Origin: Cristatella mucedo
Lineage: Eukaryota; Bryozoa; Phylactolaemata; Cristatellidae
Length of the DNA stretch: 62,000 nt
NCBI GenBank assembly: GCA_009760855.2
Contig: WPIO01000069.1
Coordinates: 1,477,501-1,539,500, forward strand
Direction of reading: 5' to 3'
Shown here: positions 46,280 to 58,485 of the stretch, piece after piece
Layout: every line of letters begins with the position of its first letter
How positions within the stretch are numbered: position 1 is the first letter of the stretch
Notes under the pieces: model-generated
What the model saw: the letters and a program-made list of their open reading frames with translations, nothing else
The model's database searches: none
Told to the model about the DNA's origin: nothing
Translations under genes and position numbers: made by a program

Positions 46280-47270
46280 TGCAAAGGAAGCACGATCGTA
46301 TGCTTAGTGGTGGCATGTTCAATAAACAACATAACTCCTTGGTATGGGGTGACATACATATGTTCAGCATGGCTCAAGCATGGATAGTGGTAGCTTGTAG
46401 TGTCAGCACAAGTAGGCACATAAAGGTCGAATGACAGGGACCCACTTTATGCTGTGATAAATAGATGCATTTTTATTTTCCTTTTAAATTTTTTCCAAGG
46501 TATGATATACTGCGGGGGAAGTTGCGAATTAGTTCCAGGCTACAGGAGCATACGAAATACAGGCACAATCTCCAAACTATTTGAGGTTTATACGAGGTAT
46601 ATTAACAAGTTACATTTGGAAAAGCATATGGCAAGTCGCTTCGCCTCGCGCAATATTAGATCTGATAGGTAGGCTGAAATAAATGAGTAAAGGGAGCACA
46701 AAGTATGCAAAAGTCTGCGAAAAAGTGTGCAAAAATGTTGTTTCCTAGAAAGCGGTGCCAGATGGATTCAAGGCCAAGCATCTCTGACACCGCCATGTGA
46801 TGTGTCTGGTTAGAGCTAGTCGAAAAGGCTATCTAGCTCTCGCAGACTGCTGGGGTCGGGCATAGTCTCTGCAGCATCGTTTCATCCACATGCTGTCCGG
46901 CTAGATATCGTGACGGGCGAAGCGGATGAGTCCGAGTAGGCCTAGCCCGGGCACGAGCTGCGAGCCGAGACTGTACCTCTCGACCTGACTGAACCAGCAA
47001 GCTATAAGAGCTCGAACTCGGGGGCAATGCTCGATGGCAATGTATCTCTAGACTGGCAGCCAGTACAGGTCAGCAACAAGTGGTAAAATGTGGCAACTGG
47101 GACGTTTAAGACAGACAAGCCAAGCTGGAATCTTTTGCATCCACTGTAAGACCCTGATTGCACTGGCCGGTAGACCAGCAAGCACCGAGTTACGGAAGTC
47201 GAGATGGGACATTGTAAATGCATGAACAGTTTTAGATGTCGTATTCCTGTCCTAACCAGCCCACATTTTA
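46280..47270 (-). mobile_element. LINE-B fragment carrying an insertion
   Basis: The left part (46280-46690) matches the LINE-B 3' region in reverse, including AGGGACCCACTTTATGCTGT. The right part (47025-47270) matches the Cys/Arg domain in reverse (TGGCAGCCAGTACAGG, AGACAGACAAGCCAAGCTGG, GGTAGACCAGCAAGC). About 320 bases of unrelated GC-rich DNA replace the middle. Confidence 0.75.
46700..47020. other. GC-rich insertion in LINE-B
   Basis: A block of markedly higher G+C interrupts the LINE-B fragment. It begins with TGCAAAAGTCTGCGAAAAAG, a local near-repeat. A 64-codon minus-strand frame rich in Arg, Ala and Ser is open but has no motif. The element type is unknown. Confidence 0.4.
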
Positions 47271-49440
47271 CCATTGATAAGTAGATGAATGTAGGCACAT
47301 TGATCAGTGGAAATTATGTGGTCGTACCATGAGAGTTCCCATTGGAACGTGACATATATCGTGCACATTAAACGGGATACATGCCACTTGCTGATGATAC
47401 AATCTCTATATAAAGCTATCTGTGTGTCATTCTTACGGACGTTAATCAAAGTTTTCATTTAACCATCTTTCTTTGGTGCACCAATTTGGATGTTTTTTTG
47501 ATAGATGACAGAATCTTTGGTGCAAGGCGTAACATTATCAGCTTGTCGCTGGATAACGTGGCAGCAAAAATCTGGCAATGTGCATCTAACTAATTCAAGC
47601 TCCGAGGCTCGTCCTTATTGCCTATGTTCTTCTTGTTTTTGAAGAATTTGTTGAAGACAATCCTTATCTATTTGCACCATTTAGAGACTCGTAAGAACAA
47701 ATAGGCAAATGCAGACAACTAAGAGGTCGACTTGCAAATCAGAGATTTAATTGGCAACTGCCCAGTTGTAGTTGTCCCACAAAGAACTGCAGCATAGCTG
47801 AGATATCAATGCTAAAATTCACAATATGCATTATTTAAATTTTTTAAATATTGAGATTATAATTCTAAGGCTTTATCCGACAAGTTAAATCCTATTGTGC
47901 TGCGGCTTTGTCGTGCTATCCCCTAAAGTATTTAAATACTCGAACTGGCGGACTGCCACAACTTGAATAAAAAGCTTCGCGAAGCTGTTGTTTTGACAGC
48001 AGATATAAGCAAGTGATTATCTAGTTCAGCTTGCAAATATTACAAATACTCATTAGATTCCACTATTTATATCTCATAGCTGAGCCTAAAAAGCCAAGGC
48101 ATTACTATATTATGTAGTCCTGATGTTTTTCCATTTAAACGATAGCTGTCCTAAAACTGTCGTCTTGATTCATAGGCGTAGAAAACAGAATTATAGGTTG
48201 GCCACTCAAATTACTTCTCTGCCTATGTAATTAACATGCCTGTTTAAACAGCTAAATTTTATGCCATACAGTATCGATTTTTCCATGCTATGACCTCAAA
48301 TGGCAAAGACCGGCGAGCCTCCTTACATATTTTCACGGTGATACTGCTTAAAGTACTTGTTTTATTCCTCTAAAACTATGGGTATTTTCCACAATATAGA
48401 AAATGTTGTGCTCGCATTCACCTTGTTAATTTCATGCGGCAGACCTTGAGAATCGATGAAAGCACTGTTTGTGTTCCACCTAAGAAAAAGCAATGCTTCG
48501 GGTTGACCGACAAACTTTCGAGAAACTGCCCTGGCCTGTCCTCACGTCAACACAAAAACTATTCCGGACCAGCAATCGTCCCTCAATATTCTTATGGATC
48601 AAAGCTGCCGTTTCCAGAGATTGTTTTTTATTATGGTCGTTTGAATTTCACATTACAGAAAAATGCACCCGTCTGGATTACCTAGCTAATTTCAAGATAT
48701 GTGTTGCCTGTACACATAATAGGACCTCAAATGAACCCAGCCATCACAGGCCGTGGCGATATTGAGCAGTATGCGAGTCTCGTACAATTTTCTGGATAAA
48801 CCTGGAATCACTGCTTTCCATAACAAGCAAGTAAAATATGTATTCAACGACGCCATACGATTAAATAGTAGCTTTATCACAGTTCAAAAATTGAAAGTGG
48901 GCCGGACTTTTTAAGGTCATTTTAGGAGAGCGAGCATGGACAACGGTATCAAATATGGGTGGAAAACCATTAAAACATTTTCTATAGCATAATATTAACC
49001 GCAAAATCGTTCAACAATGAGTGTGGAAATTGAAATTGTATATCAATTTGATTATGTACTTGTGCAGGCTTGTTGAGGCCGTTGGAAGTCAATGCATAGC
49101 ACCATGCATGATCAAAGCCAGAGGTCGGCAAAGATTTCGGACTATCAGGTCGTTTCCGGACTTCAAAAAGACACACCAGGCCTGAAGAAGCCACTTCTAC
49201 TCCGCGGGCAAACCGGATTGGGAGTGGTGAGATGGACTAACAAACAAAAAGCTACAACCGATGCACAAACAAACATGGCGAATATAGGGGTAGCTATTTA
49301 TAACACCTTCGTGGCCAAGTGCAACGGTTTAGACAAGCACCTGACATCAGTTTTACAGTAAACATGGAAACATATTTAACTAGAACCTGCAGCAATGAAG
49401 GGGAATAAAACCGAGAAAATTCAGTTACTAACTGTATGGG
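47271..49440. other. Unassigned DNA with a possible retroelement trace
   Basis: At 48493-48765 a plus-strand frame contains QTFEKLPWPVLTSTQKLF, faintly like the segment after the protease active site of Ty3/Gypsy polyproteins. The Asp-Thr/Ser-Gly motif itself is absent and a second frame is also open, so no call is made. A 62-codon minus-strand frame at 48692 is uninformative. Confidence 0.2.
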
Positions 49441-49444
49441 GGTT

Positions 49445-49545
49445 CTACCTCTGCAGCAAATGTAAAGTGCCAAGAAAGAGATTGATTTATCTGCAGGGCT
49501 TTACATAAAATGTAATACTATTGCAATTATTAATAAGGCAGGATC
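49445..49545 (+). mobile_element. LINE-B 3' terminal fragment
   Basis: GCAGCAAATGTAAAGTGCCA, GAGATTGATTTATCTGCAGG, GCTTTACAT and an AT-rich ATTAATAA tail correspond to 40219-40300. Confidence 0.75.
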
Positions 49546-49644
49546 CAACTATAAATAACTAGGGTGGCGTTAGGCCCTTCAGGAGTGGTACCTAGGGATT
49601 ATCTCGCATAAAGGCTGGATTTTGCCTACCTCTAGTATATAATG

Positions 49645-49775
49645 TAATATATCTCCGTCAGTAACTCCACAAAGCCGTACAGAATATTTGGGTTTTAGGC
49701 AGGGAAGTTTTTTATAAACTGCTCACTGCCTTCGGTAAGCATTCGGTAGCCAACACACTTCGTCTCACGACAACT
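49645..49775 (-). mobile_element. LINE-A 3' terminal fragment
   Basis: TATCTCCGTCAGTAACTCC, a decayed GGAAGTTTTTTATAAACTGC, GCATTCGGTAGCCAACACAC and TTCGTCTCACG reproduce the LINE-A 3' end in reverse. Similarity stops abruptly at 49771 where a GC-rich block begins. Confidence 0.8.
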
Positions 49776-50200
49776 AACACTCACGGCCAGTGACATTCCT
49801 AAGGAACGGTGTTGCCTGAACGAACTGCCGAGTTGCAGTTTACTGGCCCGACCTTTATGGGAAGCAACGATTGTCTTAGCTATTCGAGGATCTCCAAGAC
49901 GACGGTACTGTCTAAGGAAAGTGACCGGTGCATCGGTTCCTGCCATAGTCACTCTCAACTATAAGGGCTTGCTCGAGTCGGTCGTAGACTGAACGACCCA
50001 GAGCACACTTGATGTCACACCCTAGCAGTCAGAAAGTCTTATGCCGCCCCTCTTTGCGAGCTACAGTAATCACACACTGTTACTCTCTCCCAACCTTTTA
50101 CTTGCCTTACTGACACGCCCATTTGAACTCGTTGACACTTTCTGGCGCAAACTCCTCACAGGTAAGGGCTGCCGCCTCTAGCCTCGTGAAAAGCAAAGTT
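49776..50200. other. GC-rich block abutting LINE-A
   Basis: Higher G+C than its surroundings. The minus-strand frame across the junction (49695-49958) is a LINE-A/insert fusion and not a gene. The identity of the block is unknown; it may be an inserted element. Confidence 0.35.
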
Positions 50201-51164
50201 GCAGCTATAAAATCATACTGCCAAACGCACGAAGCCAAATCAAGCACATTAACAGTGACCTCTCTCGACTAAAAGTAAAATGCGTCCGAGAGACTGCTCC
50301 TGCTGCTTAAGCTCGGTAGTTAGGATACTGGTAAGTCAAAGTAGCTATGCAGTAAAGCGGAAGCCAACAAGACAACTCAATTGTGACTTATCCATCAATA
50401 AATAACTTGGAGGTCTCCAGGCCGAACTAAATCACTAGCCAGGCCGGATCTGGCCTTAAAGATGGAGTTGGCCGAACTCTGCTTTAAGCCAATCAACGTG
50501 ATCGACTAACTCGGAATGCTGCTTCCTATATTTTGGAAGGGGAACTGAAATTTCCTCTGTGGCCTTATATATCAGGATGTAGCTAGCCAAACTTGTTTTT
50601 TATATTGCCACTGATCATCAGCCAGATTAAAAAGTTCACACCATTGGTTAGATTAAGTCTAAAAACGGAGAATACCCCAAACAATCTGTCATCCCTTTGA
50701 ACTGCTTTAGTAGTCTTCACAATTACAATCAAAACAAAATGCGACTTTAAAGCGAAAACAATTTTAACTGTGGAGGGCATTGCAGCAACGATATCCGAGA
50801 CCTCCCTAGCAACAGCCATTTTGTTCACACTACAGAGCCTTTACTCATGCTGAATTGAAGATTGCTCGTAAGCCTAGCTGAAATGCACTCAAACTCTGGA
50901 CTCACCTGAATGGCACTGCACACAATGAGGGTCACGTTCCGTCAGATATTTTATCATTTTTGTATGCAAATAAGCCCTAGTACAACCAAATATTATTGAT
51001 TAGATTATATGCAGATCCAATTTATTCGGCAGTGCATTAGTTGCATGATTATGAGTACGTGTTCAAATATCTAAACCCAAAACCTCAATAAAAATTGCTT
51101 AAACTTAAATGATTTTGAAATTGACCATTTCTGAGCGAAGATGCCAGTAATAATATAAACAAAT
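50201..51164. other. Unassigned DNA
   Basis: An 81-codon minus-strand frame at 50583-50828 has no motif. Nothing else is recognised. Confidence 0.3.
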
Positions 51165-51840
51165 TGAGGCAGCACTCTTACAGAACTAAATCTTCTCGAG
51201 GGTGCTTTAAAGATACTTTAGAGAAAGTATTACAAAATGATTCGTGGTAAAATGTGTCAGCAGAACTCATACTGTAAGTTGGCGTATGGAGACCAAAAAG
51301 GAATCTCAATCGCTTACCGACCTCTGCTATCAATAGTTTCATTGTATGCTTCCCTTCAAAAGCCATCACGCCACATGATGTTGTGATGTCTTTTAGGCGT
51401 CGGTAGTGAGTTCGATGCACTAGGGGCGTCGGAACTGGTGGCACAATCTCTGATGGTTTTGATATTCGCTCGAGGGGTAACTAAACGACTCTATTTAAAT
51501 TAGCTGGCTGCCCAGTCACTCGCCTTGAGAGAAACTAGTTCTGATAGGTAGGCTGGAGTCACATAATAAAGGAATCCTAAAGTTATGACAGAACCTTAAA
51601 TTTGATGCACTGCCTGAATGGGAGCCAGTGTAGGTTGGCAACAAATAGTGTGATGCGGAATGATCCAGACAGAGGAGCGTAACAGCTGCAGAGTCTCTCA
51701 AATAAGCCTTTGGAAAATGGGCTAAGCCACAATTGCGTCATGACGACTGTGGTGGTCCTCATAACTTTTAAACAACCAAATTCATATGCTGAAACCTTAA
51801 AACTCAATAAGGCTGACCATACTTCGATCTCATATAGAAG
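51165..51840 (-). mobile_element. LINE-B fragment, 3' end
   Basis: In reverse, the left end carries the LINE-B hairpin (CAGAACTAAATCTTCTCGAG then GGTGCTTTAAAG) and the right part the LHWLP region (GAATGGGAGCCAGTGTAGGT at 51614). The middle is strongly decayed. Confidence 0.65.
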
Positions 51841-53795
51841 TCCTTCCCCAGGTGAAAAGATTGTATCAAGATCGTAACCATTACTTAAACTATTTCCATC
51901 CCTGACCTTAGAGGATATCTTAATGGCAGAGGTATAGAAGTTACATCATTGTTGTTGATCTCTCCTACTGTAATAGAGACTTTTCAATTTCCCATGGTTT
52001 TGCTGAATTCAGGTCTAGAAATATAAGTTTTTGAAACATCATAAATACAATCTTAAACAGCTGAGAGCTTGTTAAAGCACACTCGATTGCTTTTGTAAAA
52101 TTGGGCTTGGGAAATTACTTAAAAATGTGCATCGGTCTGTCACCATGTACAAAAAAGCAGCACCAGCTATACTGACTACAGTGTGATCCTAACAAGACTT
52201 TAAGTAATTCCCATTAGGTGTGCTCCAGTGCACGTAATATTATTTTGCGGTTGACGGTCAAATGCATTCTTCATTGAACTCTCATTTGACAGGTTGGTGC
52301 ATAGGGCATTTCACGTAGAAATAATATGGTAAGCTTGCACAATAATAGGAGCACAGCTTCCATATATTTTGTGCATTATCACAAACAACCCTGCAAGCAC
52401 TCAACCAAATGCTGATGGAAATCATGTTAACCCATGAATAATCAGATCATCTATGACCATGGCGGGCAACATTATAGCCTGTCGTAAAAATTAGCTAACA
52501 ACTCAATACAAGTAGAATATTACACAATGTGACTTCTAACTACGACCTTGAGTTGTTATTTTTAATTAGAACATGGATGAAAAGTGTCATCTGTGGTATG
52601 TTTGACCAATACAGGTGAGCATACGGGTAAGACAAGAGTATTAAGAGGCTCCGATGGTATGCAAATCCAGTTCTTAGCGTGAAATATCACATTGGAGCCA
52701 CGGGCGCATTAACGCCAGATCTGGGTGCCTTTGGTTCTCTTGTACGTTGCATCGGCAGCCATTTTTGGCAGAGTAAGTATTCATCCTTCGCAAATCCAAC
52801 GTTGATCTCACAGGGAAGCCGAGATGCCAGAGAAGGCCCAATTGTTAAGACAAACACTGGAATCATGCCTGCATTACTGCGGAAACTGGATGATGGATGA
52901 ATCGCCTTGTCTTTTAGCTAAAGGAAGTATTCGATTGCTGAGTTGAAGTGGCCAAGTGATATAGCTCGCTCGTAGTGGCATTTTTTATTGTTGTTACGCA
53001 CTTTCCGTAATCTCATGGAACTATGGGAATTGACTACCTTAGTCTACACTCAAAAAAGTCTATCTCAGTGTAGCAATGATCGCAAAAGTCACTTGCAGCC
53101 ACATTAAAATTTAGACGATGGGATCTTGCTCGTCGAATAGCAAAGACAAACATAAAAAGACAATCAAAAAATATGAAATTAATCTTATGATTTTCCTCGT
53201 GTTTAAAAGTCATTTTCAATTTTGGAGTTACATTACCGATACGCTTACATCATTTAAAAATCTGTACTACTACTATAATTTGAACTATTGTTGTACATGC
53301 ATAGTATTTAGTAGCTTCAGGACTGGCAACTTGAAAGAAAAATGGTTCCGACTGGGAAGGACTTGTTATTGCCTAGCTCTCAAGACCATTCAGTGTATTA
53401 TCAAATCTATCGTCTGATTTGGGGAGATATTCAGACCTTATTATTTTACGATTAATATATAATCAGTCTTCGTTTCACCTTTTTCTGCAACCGTTTCTTT
53501 CCTTCGATTAAAAAGTACTGGGCGAGTGTAAATAATATCTCAAATCTAATTTCTGTTCGTTGTTGTTATTTCAGGTTGGATTACAGAATCATAAACAAAA
53601 TAGTATAGCTGATTCTTGTGAAATAAATATCTAGCCAATGAACTGAACGACTATTGAATGCGAACTTTGAGTAAAACTGGAAGTGTCCTTAACTTACTGT
53701 AACGTAGCAGCTTCAGCTAAAAAACCTAATCTTCTGAGTTATAGCCTATAGCAATTTTCTATATTACCTTTAACAGTGTTGGTGCTGCTTTGAAC
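51841..53795. other. Unassigned DNA
   Basis: Two kilobases without a supported feature apart from the small plus-strand frame listed separately at 53118. Confidence 0.3.
53118..53417 (+). other. Open frame starting with an N-myristoylation-like MGSCSS
   Basis: The 99-codon frame begins MGSCSSNSKDKHKK, a good match to the Met-Gly-x-Cys-x-Ser start plus basic patch of doubly acylated membrane-tethered proteins. The remainder is Phe/Tyr/Leu-rich and reads like translated AT-rich DNA, so at most the first 15-25 codons could be a real first exon. No donor matching the consensus follows closely. The minus strand is also open over 53034-53219. Chance is the leading explanation. Confidence 0.15.
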
Positions 53796-53801
53796 TTTAT
53801 T
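53796..53801 (-). terminator. AATAAA overlapping the stop codon
   Basis: The minus-strand end of the tail exon reads TTG TAA TAA AG, so AATAAA starts inside the stop codon. If used, the 3' untranslated region would be only some 15-30 bases long. Confidence 0.45.
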
Positions 53802-54131
53802 ACAATCGAGAGTGTACTGAAACTGAACGGGAAGACTTTCTTTGCTTCCCCGACTTGACCTCTGAGCTTGTAGACTTCGAACTTTGAAGTTGACTTGTAG
53901 TCGATGTTTTTTGTGAATTTCTCACTGATGATTGTGCAGACTGTGATTTTGAGCTTTTCAAGGAATTAGTTTTGCTTCTCTTTGCAGGTGTGATCTTTTT
54001 CTTTAGTAATCGGGAACGTTGGAAAACAATGAGAACCATATACATTATTGCAATTATCAGAATGAGAACTACTACTGCTGTTCCAATAAAGATGGGCACG
54101 GAATAATTGGGTGCCACTTCATTGATTTCCC
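53800..54131 (-). CDS. Last exon of a type I membrane protein: TM span plus Ser/Lys-rich tail
   Basis: The acceptor TTCTCGTTCTAG (54132-54143) opens a 332-nt exon in phase 1, the phase used after Ig domains. It encodes a short ectodomain stub (EINEVAPNYSVP), a membrane span (IFIGTAVVVLILIIAIMYMV), a basic stop-transfer RSRLLKKK and a tail of about 70 residues dominated by Ser, Lys, Gln and Thr, ending VHSRL. Such a tail could be phosphorylated or bind acidic partners; no ITAM or ITIM tyrosine motif is present. Earlier exons are not found up to 62000 except possibly at 60163, so the rest of the gene is probably outside the window. Its link to IgL-1 is inferred from strand, phase and type. Confidence 0.8.
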
Positions 54132-54699
54132 CTAGAACGAGAATATTGACACAAATTAAGGGATCGGTAATCACATTAAAATTGCCATTGCTAATGAAAT
54201 AAATTTCTGACTAATTTTTTTACCCCATAAAGTGCAATCACTTGTAATTATAATGTCTGTAATTAATTAAATATTAATAGTAACACGTTCAATAAAATTC
54301 ACAGATAACCCAATCACTCTCCAGATGCTTTGCATTTGCTGCAAATGACACATCATCTAATATATCCCAGCGTGCATCCACTTCGAACTTGTGATAAATA
54401 AATTGATGATGTTCAAGGCAACATTTGAGAAGATATTGCCTAGGATTGACGAACTATTGTGCGGTTATCGAGCCGTTAGAAATAATTGACATGACATTTG
54501 TGCAAAAATTACTAAACATGAACATTATTTTAATTTAATTTAGTTTAATCGCCTAGGCAGGTATTAAAGGTGACCATCTTTTAATTCCCATGATACAATG
54601 ATAATGTTACAGTTGATGGAGCGACCGCATATACCTAAATCTCATTCTAGGAACTTAATATTTGCTATGAGGAGAAACGTGATTGAGTGGGTAATAATA
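54132..54699. other. Intronic DNA upstream of the tail exon
   Basis: AT-rich; no Ig exon is found close to the tail exon. Confidence 0.35.
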
Positions 54700-56260
54700 T
54701 CATGCTTGATAAACAAAAGGAATAATGTGGTAAGGCTTGACATGCACATGGTCAGCATGCAGTAGTGGTAAGTGGCAGCATGCACAGTGTCGGCATGCAT
54801 AAACACGTGAAATACGGATCGCAGGGACCCACTAAATGCTGTCCTAAATAGGTTTTTTTTTAAGTTTATTTTAAATATGGTCAAGTCAGGGGGATGCAGT
54901 GACTCAAGCCGGGAATGAGTTAAATGCGTTCAGAGGAAATTATATAAATGCAGTGTCTCTAAATGACCTGAGTTTTGTACCAGGTATTCGTAAACGCTTA
55001 GATTCCGAAAAGCGGGTGTTACGATGCTGGGCCTCGTGGGGGAGTAGATCTGAGAGAGAGGCTGGAGTCAGAGAAAGAAGCGACCTAAAAGTGAACAAAA
55101 GAACTTTGAAGTTGCTTGACTGGTAGCCAGTGCAGTTCGGCGAAAAGTGTTGTGATGTGGCCACTGCGACGTTCACTACAGACAAGCTTAGCTGCAAATG
55201 CATAGTGTTGCACAAGCTGTACTTGCCGGATTGTGCATACAGGTAGGCCAGCAGCGAGTTACATAAATCAAGTCGGGATGTCACACATGCATTGACCAAC
55301 GTAGACGTGGTATGGTTATCTAAACAAGCCCAAATTATAGCAATGTTATGTAGCTGAAAGTAGGCTGATTTGACTGCGGAGCTGATGTGGTCGTCTAACG
55401 AGAGGTCACTTAAGTGTGAGCCTAGATTTCGAGCTGATTCTATAAGAGATATGTTGGGAGAGCCAGTTTGAGCGTCAACCTTTCCAGTTTCTGAATCCCA
55501 CTGGATTTGCCCTTAACTAGTAAGTTATTGTCATCATCGTTTAGGTTAAGAAAATTTCCTGCCATCTATCTTCGGATGTCATCATTACATGGAGCAAGTG
55601 AATTAAGAGAATTCGAGGTGTTCGAAGGCTATGTGGGATCAAAGCAAAGGTGCAACTGAGTGCCATCCCCATAGAAGTGAAAGCCAAGACTCCGCTTGGC
55701 AATCAAATCAGCAACAGGGAGAGTATACACTGTGAAAAGAACCCGACCTAGCATAGAGCCCTGAGCTGGCCCATATTTCAGTGGGAATGATCTTTTTCCA
55801 TTCACGTCAATACTCTGGAGTCCCCAACTGAGATAGGACCTGAACCATTTCAGAGCAAGGCCAGCGAAGCCCAAGCGAGATGACAGGTGTTCTACAGAAC
55901 TTTGTGATCGGTAGTATGATTAGCTGCCGAATGATAAAGCCACACAAGCAGAGACAATCTACCCATGTCTGCATTTCGAAGTAGGTCGTTGCACACCATA
56001 AGCCATGCTCTTTGTGTGGAGATATTGGCTCTACAGCTATACGGGACCTTACTAGCAACCTCTTTTATTTTCAATATACGAGTTTAGCTGGTCCGCCACG
56101 ACCCGTTCCAGAGTCTTGAATAGGAAAGGTAGAATGCAGACTGGTTGGTAGTGGCTCAAGTTCTCTTGGCCTAGCGTAGCTTTCTTGAGAAGTTGCCTGA
56201 CTACAGCTTTTGGACATATGCCGGTACGTGACCTGAGTCTGATGCGTTTAGCTTCAGGTC
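54700..56260 (-). mobile_element. Longest minus-strand LINE-B copy
   Basis: In reverse from 56260: reverse transcriptase fingers (decayed), LGLRWFRSYLSWGLQSIDVN (as MGFAGLALKWFRSYLS), GSMLGRVLFTVYTLPVADLI, YGDGTQLHLCFDPT (YxDD replaced by YGDG), then the C-terminal domain and KINLKKNLFRTAFSGS. It ends left with the 3' untranslated region near 54700. The catalytic change, stops and frame changes make it inactive. It lies in the presumed intron of the tail-exon gene, same strand. Confidence 0.85.
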
Positions 56261-56694
56261 GTGTACTATTAAGCTCGAAAAGACTGTAGTCGAATCACAA
56301 CTTGAGAAAGCGACACTAGACCTAGAAAACTAGAGCAACATCTACCAAGGCTCTCTTGTAATATTCCTAATGAACACAATGACATGAGTTTTAGCAGACC
56401 AGCTGAAAGCACTGAATGAATCAAGAACCTGCAAAGTACTGAACGCATGATGACGTACTGAGGAGTGTAGATATAATTATAGTCATTCTGTTTGTTTTGC
56501 TTAATCTTTCGGCTGCTTTCGTTACTGTTGGTCACCATATCCTCTTGAACGCCTCTCCTCTCGCCAGGGTATCACTGGCACTGCACTGAAACTGTTTAGG
56601 TCATATCTCTTTGGGAGTCTCCTGAACTTCGATGTGAATGGACAAAGATTATCCAAGGAATGCAATGAAATGTAATGGATTGTGATGATATGTA
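56261..56694. other. Unassigned DNA between LINE fragments
   Basis: An 89-codon minus-strand frame has no motif; some decayed LINE-B 5' sequence may be present (WFRSYLFGSLLNFDVNGQRL-like reading near 56600-56655). Confidence 0.35.
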
Positions 56695-57200
56695 TTACAA
56701 TTTAATTAAACGTAATGGAATGTACTGTATCTTTGTCTGCAACTCCACAAAGCCGCAGAGACTAGGTGGGCGTTATGTGCAGGAGAGTTGTGTGTAGGTC
56801 ACTCGCAGCGTAAGCTGCTTTCGGTATGCATTCGGTAGTACAGCCTTCATCTTAGACAACGAAGAGAAAGTGGGAAGGATAGCTGAGTCAAGAGGGCAGT
56901 TAAATTAGTGAGTTGCATGGAAGTAGAAGCTCGGGATTTCTGGAATGCATGAGCCATATTCGGCTTAGCGAGCATAGCTGTCGTTGCCTAAGGAAGGCGT
57001 TGGAATCGAGTTCCTCAGTCTTAGACCTGCAGAGGTGAAGTGTCGGTCTCCAACGGTCTGTCAGAGGAGAAATGGAACACCAAATTAATCGACCGTACAG
57101 GTCCTGAGGGCACGAGGAGTTTGGCCAGTCAGACCAGCCAAGCCGTGGGACTTGGGGGTCAGAGTTAGATATTTGCTTTGTATCTCCATATGTAGCTCAG
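56695..57200 (-). mobile_element. LINE-A 3' fragment, decayed
   Basis: ATGTAATGGAATGTACTG at the left is the reversed ATTACATTCC tail. Then TGCAACTCCACAAAGCCGC, GCATTCGGTAGTACAGC, AACGAAGAGAAAGTGGGA and CAGTCTTAGACCTGCAGAGG follow in the LINE-A reverse order. Copies at 11596 and 20632 are better preserved. Confidence 0.78.
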
Positions 57201-57299
57201 CAAATCCACAATGACTATTTGAGTGTAAAGCAGGTGAGGTGTGTGTTTCCCACTGACAGCCTAAGCGGCTTTCAGGATGCACTCGGTAGCCATCCTGGT

Positions 57300-58485
57300 A
57301 CCTTTGAAGTATGGGGTAACTCCGGTCCTGTGCAAGGAACCATTCGTTTTGTGGTGTACACTCTCCTTCTCGTAGACTACCGGGCACTACCTAGACTTTA
57401 ACTACCGTTCAGTTGACACTTTGTTATACCTTTACTTTGATCCAACTCAGCATTTTAGCAAATCGAATTCTCTCAAGCACTTGCTGCATGTATTTATGAC
57501 ATTTGTACATAAAAGGCGACGTTCTTAAATTAAATCATGATAAAACTCACTTACTAGTTACGGGAAAACCGAGCGTGATTCATTAGAGAGAAAGATTACA
57601 GCATAAAATAGGCTCTTTCATCAAACGTTTTGTTGAATCTACATAAACACTAGGTGGACTGCTCAAAAGTGACCTGTCACGAGACGATCGCATCAGCACC
57701 AATGGTAATTCTGCCCACTTTAGCTAAGTAAAACTGTGGACATGCAGGCTTTCTTAGACGGGGTACCATTTCTTAATTAGCCCATGCATTGGCGAAATGG
57801 CATCTCGGCTTCAGTTAATCACTGATTATTTGTCCACTGCCTTTTAAAATAAGGCATTGATACCTCGATCAAAACTGTGCATCTAGGTCTGTCTCTTTAT
57901 AATTTCTCATTTGCCTAATTACACCACTTTTCAGTGACCTGCGCTACCTTCTAATCAAGCAAAGCACCGACAAACGCTCGGTGAATAAGTGTTAGGTTCC
58001 ATCAATTATTTGCTCAAGCCTACGGGTTACTCAACTCCCCCTTCAGGTAGGGCAGCGTACGACCCACTTTTCGAAAACTAGTCACTTACCTATAATTCGT
58101 CCTAACCTGAAATCCTTCGGAGACTGAGCCACTGTTCACATGTTCCCTAAGTGTAAAACACACTTCGGACTGGCATCAAGACGTACCATGACTTGACCAC
58201 ATTTAAAAATAAACAAGAAGTGAATCTCTTTTTCGCAGAAATTAGTTTGTCTGATTGCATTCGTTCTTTAATTGCTTATGGGACCTGCAAATTTGGTATT
58301 CTGCCTCTAATCACATTGATGCTGACCCTGTGCCGGCCAAGCATAATGGCTTATGCTCGTTGGCAATGAGCACGATATCACTAACCATTAGTTCACACTT
58401 ACTTTGCAGCCAAGGCAAAATGATAAGAATGACATTTAGTCCTCCGAGGGCACATCAATAAAGTTATTACTGTTACTGGCAACTT
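57300..58485 (+). mobile_element. LINE-B fragment, decayed
   Basis: GTGCAAGGAACCATTCGTTT and GTACACTCTCCTTCTCGTAG (57330-57375) match the GSxLGPxLFTVYTLPVAD region. ATTAAATCATGATAAAACTC (57530) is the NHDKTELL equivalent. The C-terminal domain and 3' untranslated region run to an AATAAAGTTATTACTG end near 58470. Confidence 0.72.

Noticed and set aside
46900-46975. Hammerhead-ribozyme-like core (GATGAGTCC followed by TAGG)
   Set aside because: The conserved GAAA is absent, the first core residues differ, and no stem I could be drawn. A second GATGAGTCC (minus strand near 40980) lies in a protein-like open frame, so the word alone is not informative.
48493-48765. Ty3/Gypsy protease remnant
   Set aside because: Only a loose resemblance after the expected active site; no Asp-Thr/Ser-Gly motif, no neighbouring gag or pol parts, and a competing open frame.
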